Source: Anisus vortex (taxonomy: Eukaryota > Mollusca > Gastropoda > Planorbidae). Taken from it: DNA of 64,000 nt. The notes beneath the pieces were generated by a model. It saw only the letters and a list, made by a program, of their open reading frames with translations. It searched no databases and was not told the origin of the DNA. Both the position numbers and the translations under genes were made by a program. How positions within the stretch are numbered: the stretch's first letter is position 1; each line of letters begins with the position of its first letter. Positions 58,074 to 64,000 of the stretch are shown piece after piece. The stretch covers positions 18,047,844-18,111,843 of the forward strand of contig OX421496.1 in NCBI GenBank assembly GCA_949126835.1, written 5' to 3'.

Positions 58074-58081
58074 CCTTTATA
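58074..58081 (-). promoter_or_regulatory. TATA box of PGRP gene B
   Basis: TATAAAGG on the minus strand, 45-52 bp before the ATG and followed by TTAAAGTAT. Position and core agree with gene C within one base. Confidence 0.6.
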
Positions 58082-58767
58082 TTCACACTGTATGGGTTGT
58101 TGTTTTTTCTTTCTTGTGTAATTTTTCCTCTCAAGACATAAATAGACTTCGTTATACAAAGATATTTTAAACTACAAACAGCTGTTTAAAATCCCTAAGC
58201 TGATGATTTTTTAAACAAACAGTTTCATCTAAATATCTATGACTTACTTGGCTTAACCCTGTAGATCCCTATAGGGGCAAAGGGTCGTATTCACACCTCT
58301 CCAGTGGACGATCTTGTACGGCTCCCTACAATTGGGCCCATGCGAGGCCGACATCATTTGCCATGCCGACAACCGACCTTCTCCAATTCTGTTTTGGACT
58401 GTCTACTTTTCTCTTTCACTAGGGGTTGCAGTCTTGCCAAATTACCCTCTCGTCTTCTCAAAGTATGTCTTATCCACCCCCTTCGTATGGTATTTAATAC
58501 CTTTGCAAATACGTTTTGCTTCTGCTTTAATTACCACAGTTTGTCAAGTGATGTCTACCATGGTGATCTAATGTTCATTTTACGTATCAATCATCTTTTT
58601 TCAAAATTAATGAGTGTGTTGGTGTTAACTTTTGGTCAATCTTTAAATGCATTATAATTAATTCATTCGTTCATTAGGATACAACATTCTCACTAATTCA
58701 CTGATTTACTTTCTTTAAAATAAATTATTACAATAAATTTTACGAACATCAAAAAATAGTCAAGCAC
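58082..58767. other. Upstream region of gene B
   Basis: The first 150 bp should be promoter. A less AT-rich block at 58255-58580 (atccctataggggcaaaggg, then cctccccag-like text) has short open frames that I do not recognise. It is probably repeat-derived. Confidence 0.35.
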
Positions 58768-59125
58768 ACGGGTGGGTAACCTTCTTTTGTGCATAGTGCC
58801 AAAAACCTTCGAAATCTCTGACAAAACTTATCTTACATGCCAACCAAATGTTTTTGTTATCTATGTTTTCAAGTCAACTATAAAGTCAACGAATTTCTGC
58901 TTACAAATGGAGTTACTCTGAAGTTGCATTTCAAAGTCATTAATTATTTATCTTTATTGAACCTCAACATGCAGCTTACATTATATTCATCCAAGAAAAA
59001 AAAGACCTTTTTTTAATAAATGTTAATATCCGTTACACTGACGATTATATGAGATGATCTTGCGTGCCAGAAAAAATATTGGCGTGCGTATTTGGCACGC
59101 GTTCCAGAGGTTTCCCAACCCCTTT
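58768..59125. mobile_element. Worn hAT-like MITE (358 bp)
   Basis: The left end is ACGGGTGGGTAACC and the right end GGTTTCCCAACCCCTTT, imperfect inverted repeats of the GGTCGGCAACC family. Flanks tcaagcac and tctagcac match at 7 of 8. The text ggcgtgcgtatttggcacgc near the right end resembles the same region of 19051-20412. Confidence 0.65.
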
Positions 59126-59133
59126 TCTAGCAC

Positions 59134-60380
59134 TTTATTGTAATTACTTGTAAAACTTGGCTCATAGGCTACAATAATATAATTTTACCAATAGCTTAAA
59201 CGGATAGTCTATTATTCGTTAGCTTTATCTTTGCTACAATTCATTGTGTGATTTTCTTTTATTCTTGACTCATTGATAATGAATCACTCATTCATTCATT
59301 CTATTTGCACTTTACTAACAGAATCGTTTATTAAAATCACCCTATTATCGAATCCCTGGAGCTATTTATTCAGTCTTGTTTAAAATCTCATTAGACAGTT
59401 CTCATCCCTTCAGCGTTTCTGTGTATAGTTCATTTTCATTGGGCCGTTTGCATTTACGTATAATATTGTGACTGGAGGAGGGGTGAACGTTTTACACAAT
59501 ATACACAAAAACACCATGTTTCATAAATATAAAGTTGGAGCATTACATTTAATTTATGTAGAAATTAATTAATTAAAACCCTATTCATTTGGACTGCGAA
59601 TGTCAACTTAGTTAAAATCTGAAGTGAACACCCACAATGTAATATTATTTGAAAAAAAATAAATTTAATGAAACAAATTGCCTTAGGAAAATTAATAACT
59701 GGAGAATATTTAACTATTTATTCAAACAGCTTTTTATCCCTAAAACAAACGGTTTTAAAATCTGGCCAATGAATGTGAAACGGCAAGTAAAACAGTGCCA
59801 GATAGAAAAGGTTGTGTTTTTTTTCGTTGTTGGTGGTGTAGGTTTGTTCTAGTTAATCATCAATACACAAACAAACCATATTATTATATAGAATCAACCA
59901 CGGAAACACTTGAATAGAAAACAAAAACGTACAGTCACGACTTTTAAAAATAGAAAACATGTTTGTTTTCTTAAAGGATAATAAAGTTAAATGAAACTTT
60001 AGATACATTTATCTGAACTTTAGGAATATTTGTTTAAGAAAAACTAAAAATACTGCTACTTAATTGTTATAAATTACAATTTAATATTTGTTTCTTGTTG
60101 TTTTTGGGCTTTATTTTTTAGGTCTTTTTTGTGTTGTTGTTTTTATGGCAAGGGGGAGGGAATTAGTTTCATTATTTTAAATATGGAATGTTTTTTTTCT
60201 GTTAGTGTTTGCGTGGTTCTGTGGACATATTTTGGTAGAACTAGACTTCTATATCAAATATTGAAAAATGAAGTCTCTACTTTTGTTTAGTTTCGCTTTA
60301 TTTATTTTAGAAAACATCATGACTACCTATTGATCATCAGCATCAATCTTGCGTTGTGGTCGTTGGGAGGAGCGAATGAA
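59134..60380. other. Non-coding spacer
   Basis: AT-rich with T-runs. No gene seen. The plus-strand frame at 59649-59852 is low-complexity. Confidence 0.4.
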
Positions 60381-60399
60381 CACCTCAGCAGTCAATTTT

Positions 60400-60660
60400 C
60401 TCTACTTCAGCCCATCTTGATCGGTTGTCAATAGTTGAGTCAACTGCAGCCCTGTCCAATATTTTATGTTGCCGAACCAGCATCTACTCTGACGGCCTCT
60501 CCGAAGTCCGCCTTCTACAGTGCCTTGGAGGGTTGATTTAGGCAGGTAATTATGCCGCAACACATGACCGAAACATGGCGCTGATTGATTGTTTTCATAA
60601 TGTTTTCTTGAGGGCCTGCGATTGATGATATTCTTCCTATTTACCTTTTCTAAAAAGCAA
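60400..60660 (-). pseudogene. LINE ORF2 C-terminal fragment (RTE/BovB-like)
   Basis: The minus-strand frame reads CFGHVLRHNYLPKSTLQGTV, then EGGLRRGRQSRCWFGNIKYW and TGLQLTQLLTTDQ. This is the FGHVLR...GRRRRGRP...W..NI..WTGL pattern that closes RTE-type LINE proteins. Same family as 35795-35995. Upstream domains are missing. Confidence 0.75.
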
Positions 60661-60784
60661 AGACAAAAATTTCCAATTGCAATGGGATGGAAACCTATCG
60701 TAGTTAAGAAATCATTGATCAAAATCCGATTCACCTCCATCCATTTTAATCACTTGCACTTGCTTCAATTGAATTTATTACATC

Positions 60785-60965
60785 TTGCGTATGGAACGCA
60801 TTGGCCCCGAACTCTGCTGTCCCGGGTTTGAATGCTGGTTAGAGCTAGGATTTGATCCCTAGTTTGGAGAGTGTCCTTGAGTCTACCCAACTATGATGAA
60901 TAAGGGATAAGTAAGAAGGCTGGGCATTTTGCTGGCCACACAATCTGTGTTGAGGATCCCATAGA
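60785..60965 (+). mobile_element. tRNA-derived SINE fragment
   Basis: Carries a B-box-like GGTTTGAATGC, then the body (tgagtctacccaactatgat, then ggctgggcattttgctggcc and acacaatc). The tail is lost. Confidence 0.7.
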
Positions 60966-62179
60966 AAGCGTTTTCCCCAACTTTTTTTAACTCTCGATCC
61001 GGTTATTTCTATACTTTAACTTCGTAACCCATTAAATTTGTTTATTGTCAGTCTATAAACAACATAATATAAAAGATGTAGGCCTACGTTTCACACACTT
61101 TTCATTTTTTGCTTTCTTGGCCCGGTACCAGGCCTCTATAAAAAAAAATGCTGCGTTAGAACCCTGAAAATTAATCCCGGAAAATTATTTTTTCCTGACA
61201 CCCTTCCTACCCCCCCCCCCCCCCCCAAATCATTATCCTCGAGAGTCGCTTGTCTCCCTCTAGTTAACATTGTCACACATGCGCGCCCCGTTTCACACTC
61301 GGCGCCAGACAGTGTCGAGCTTTCTAACACACACCCACCTCCCCTCGTAATACTTATCCAATCGACAATTAGTTTTAATTTGGCTAATGAGCCAAATCCA
61401 ATCACCTATGAGTAAGCTTACAATGAAAAAGCTAGTTCCTCTGTATAGAGAACATATATTATAGAGGAGTCCGAGGTAAGAATTTGTGGAGAATGGTCAG
61501 ACTGGTAAGGTTGGGGAGAAAATTCGTTGTATTTTAACCATTTATTATTATAATCGATTCATTTGGATGTATTTGGACTCAACGATCAATTATTCTGTAT
61601 GACTTCAAGTGATATTTTCTGTGGATTTATGCCTCCTCTTTAAATGAATGTATTTACTGCTTGGTGTAAGTATGTATCTACACAAGCTTGATATAACGAT
61701 GTTTTCGTAAAATAAAACTACCTCTTCAGCACCTATTGAATAGTAAGTGATGTTATGTGTGAAGTTATATGTTATCAGTGATAACTATCATATTTAACAA
61801 GCCACGATTTTAATGTATTCATTTGTTTGACGTATCATTGATACTTAGAAATCGAATGCACATCAGCGGCCATTGATTCTAGACAACAAAACCAGATAAT
61901 GCCCCCCCCCCCCCCCCCATACACACACACTGTCGTTTAACTTGGGCTCACTTAGCAAAATATCAAACACACTGTTACATAGTAGAGGCCCGTGCCGGAA
62001 TATTAAAATAGCTTACTACTTATACATGCACAACACATTCTTTCTCTATATATGATCATACTTTAAATAAAGTGTAAAGACAACGCATTAACAAGTCATT
62101 AAAGTATGCACAATTTAATGACCAACTAATAACGTTAAGTACTATTTTATTCTAGAGGACTGTCCGAGTTATGATTTTA
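60966..62179. other. Spacer between genes A and B
   Basis: No gene seen. C-runs at 61210-61226 and 61901-61918. The piece at 61120-61180 (cccggtaccaggcctctata) may be a SINE remnant. Confidence 0.4.
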
Positions 62180-63130
62180 CTAATAGTGTGGCCAGGTCTT
62201 AATGAGATTATAGAAAGCCGTTCCAGGACACTCGGTGGTGCCCATGTCCCTGTGTCCTCTCAGGACGTAATTAGACTAGATGTATCCTCCAGATACACCG
62301 CATGCAATCAGGTCTTTCACAGCTTGTTGTGCAGCTGCAGTCGGGACGTGGCTAGTGAAAGTACCGATGAAACAGAAACCTGCGGATGATCAAACAATCA
62401 ATTCATCAAATATATCTAGCCTACACTGGGATATAGAACACTGTTACTTTATTGTATTAATTCAGTAAACAAAGATCACACAATTTCAGACCAGGCCAGT
62501 TCAAACTGATATCAAAGCAGCGTTCAGAAGTTTCCGTGTCTAATGTTTTCAGTGTGATTGTGTGGCTAGGACAATGCACAGACGACTTTATAGTCTCTAA
62601 CTATCCTCAATTATTTATCAGTAAACTCTGCGACACCCTACAGACCTGAGAAAAACTCTTATTTATAATACTTAAGCCTTTGGAAATTCTATTCTACTCG
62701 CTTTCATGTACTATTTATTCCGTAATACAAGTGTCATTAAAAATAATAAAATGTCAGTGGATTTTTTTATTAAGTTTTAGTTATAGAAGCTGTGCAAAAA
62801 GAGATAAATATTGCTTCCAAATTTTATAAGCGAATAGGGCTATACTGTTACAATTATTTATAATCTTGAGACTGACAATTTACGGCCAAAAATATATATA
62901 TATATCTTTTTACAAATGCTTTTCTAAAATTTCCAAAATTAATATTTAAAAAAAAATAACAACAATAACAAAAGAAAAAAAGTTAAGATCCACTGTTTGG
63001 ATAACAAATTTCTTACCATTGACAACACTATTGTAGCCCTGTGTGTGGGTGCCAACAACGTTCCAACCGCGCCCTTTAAAGACTGAACCGTCACCACCAA
63101 TAATGAAGGTGTAGCCAATGTCAGACCAAC
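62180..63130 (-). pseudogene. PGRP: PGRP gene A: last two exons, premature stop
   Basis: The visible part is the middle exon (63017-63130) and last exon (62180-62379), joined in phase 1 as in the other five genes. The first two exons would lie beyond the right edge. The middle exon keeps the zinc Tyr ([11 protein letters not shown]). It has [13 protein letters not shown] where functional members read [13 protein letters not shown], a charge reversal. In the last exon the frame reads FCFIGTFTSHVPTAAAQQAV as normal, but codon 62276-62278 is TAG where B and C have AAG (Lys). Downstream, YVLRGHRDM and TTECPG are still well preserved, so the stop is probably recent. Translation would end before the zinc His and Cys, so no amidase would form. 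Sequencing error or readthrough cannot be excluded. Confidence 0.8.
62500..62600 (-). mobile_element. Degraded SINE in gene A last intron
   Basis: Text such as agcagcgttcagaagtttcc and tgtggctaggacaatgcac lines up loosely with the minus-strand SINE body at 36610-36670. Head and tail are absent. Confidence 0.4.
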
Positions 63131-64000
63131 CTAGAGCCAGAGGAGTAAATATATATTTAGTAAATAAAATAATAATTGTTGACTAAATAGAAAAAGAAAA
63201 TCTAAGTTGTAAATAAATGAAACTCTGTATTTTTAAGATTCATTTAATTAGGAATGGTATTGCATGGACTTATATACATAAATAATATAAATCATAAATT
63301 GATATGAAACAAATCAGCTGACCAGCGGACAAATTGTGTCCTAACAAAATCTATTCACAATTTTTTTTAATGCTAGATCTAGAAAAGAAAAATCGTACAT
63401 TGTTCACGTACAAATTTAAACTATACAATCGTCAAGAGTGTAACAGTATAAAATCCTACATAATATAGGAGAAGGGGCTTGTAACCACAGATAAATGTAG
63501 GGCAGCAGTGCGTGACCAGCGGTGTGCTGGTCAACTTTTCTGACAAGTTACAATGGTGTCAGAAGTAAAGGCCATATTCATCAGTTTACAGTATAATAGT
63601 CGTTTCTGACACATACGAATCGTGTCAGAAGTAAAGGCTATATTTAACAATTTTCAGAATTAATAATCTTTTCTGACAAGTATAATATGTTTCTGTGAAA
63701 ACTTATTGTTGGAAGTATTTTATCGTACGTTCTCTGGACAGCTATATTCAGTGTGTAGGAAAGTTACAGTTGTACTAAAGTGGCACACTGTCATGCACGC
63801 GCCGTGATAAAGGTCAACTCTGGACTAAGCACTGGACTAAGCACTTTTTGTGTGTGTGTGAAGAAAAGTGAAATAACAATGTTTTTTTTTTATTATGAAC
63901 TGTATTGAGCTACTATAGCAACTGATTATCAAATAATTGGATACTGTGAAATAACAATGTATACTTTGGATTATGGACAGTATTGATCTATTATAACAAG
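63131..64000. other. Intron of gene A (to window edge), with a direct repeat
   Basis: AT-rich. A segment of about 90 bp is present twice, at 63535-63605 and 63610-63680 (ttctgacaagt/cata..., then tgtcagaagtaaaggc). Smaller duplications (ctggactaagcact twice, gtgaaataacaatgt twice) lie at 63820-63965. No PGRP exon was found before the edge. Confidence 0.5.

Noticed and set aside
58082..58240. NF-kB site upstream of PGRP gene B
   Set aside because: AGGGATTTTA-like and GAGATTTCC-like stretches exist near B and C, but neither fits the ten-base consensus well enough to call.

Overview
The window is animal nuclear DNA: AT-rich, with spliced genes (GT..AG introns), tRNA-derived SINEs, truncated LINEs, nested hAT and piggyBac-type transposons and many micro- and minisatellites. 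Gene content and repeat style fit a mollusc, probably a gastropod snail. That placement is inference, because nothing was searched. Every gene I can support reads on the minus strand.

Left part (about 0.5-27.8 kb): one spliced gene whose first exon (27550-27801) and seven phase-compatible downstream exons (6243 down to 564) resemble the C12orf56/DUF4551 family of unknown function. Its first intron is about 21 kb. It holds a composite hAT element split by a decayed piggyBac, a second hAT containing another hAT-like element, a TA-flanked inverted-repeat element, several LINE and SINE fragments, and an 18-bp minisatellite of about 60 units that grew from a LINE 3' end.

Right part (30.5-64 kb): a tandem array of six short secreted peptidoglycan recognition protein (PGRP) genes, called F, E, D, C, B and A from left to right. 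The five complete ones (F 30537-34743, E 37757-44104, D 45731-48156, C 51865-53990, B 56260-58029) share one architecture: a signal-peptide exon, an N-terminal PGRP exon, a 114-nt middle exon and a C-terminal exon, all joined at phase-1 introns. They predict 182-190 aa proteins that keep all five residues of the zinc amidase site. They should be secreted N-acetylmuramoyl-L-alanine amidases of innate immunity. Gene A runs off the right edge. It carries an in-frame TAG in its last exon, before two zinc ligands, so it looks like a pseudogene. B and C are recent duplicates with near-identical exons and a shared TATA-box position.

Transposons have entered the array too: a hAT and a CR1/L2-like LINE sit in intron 1 of gene E, and a LINE 3' end lies about 20 bp from a splice donor in gene F. 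Several insertions can be proved from paralogous empty sites inside the window. The palindrome TAGGCCTA is strikingly over-represented outside the exons.
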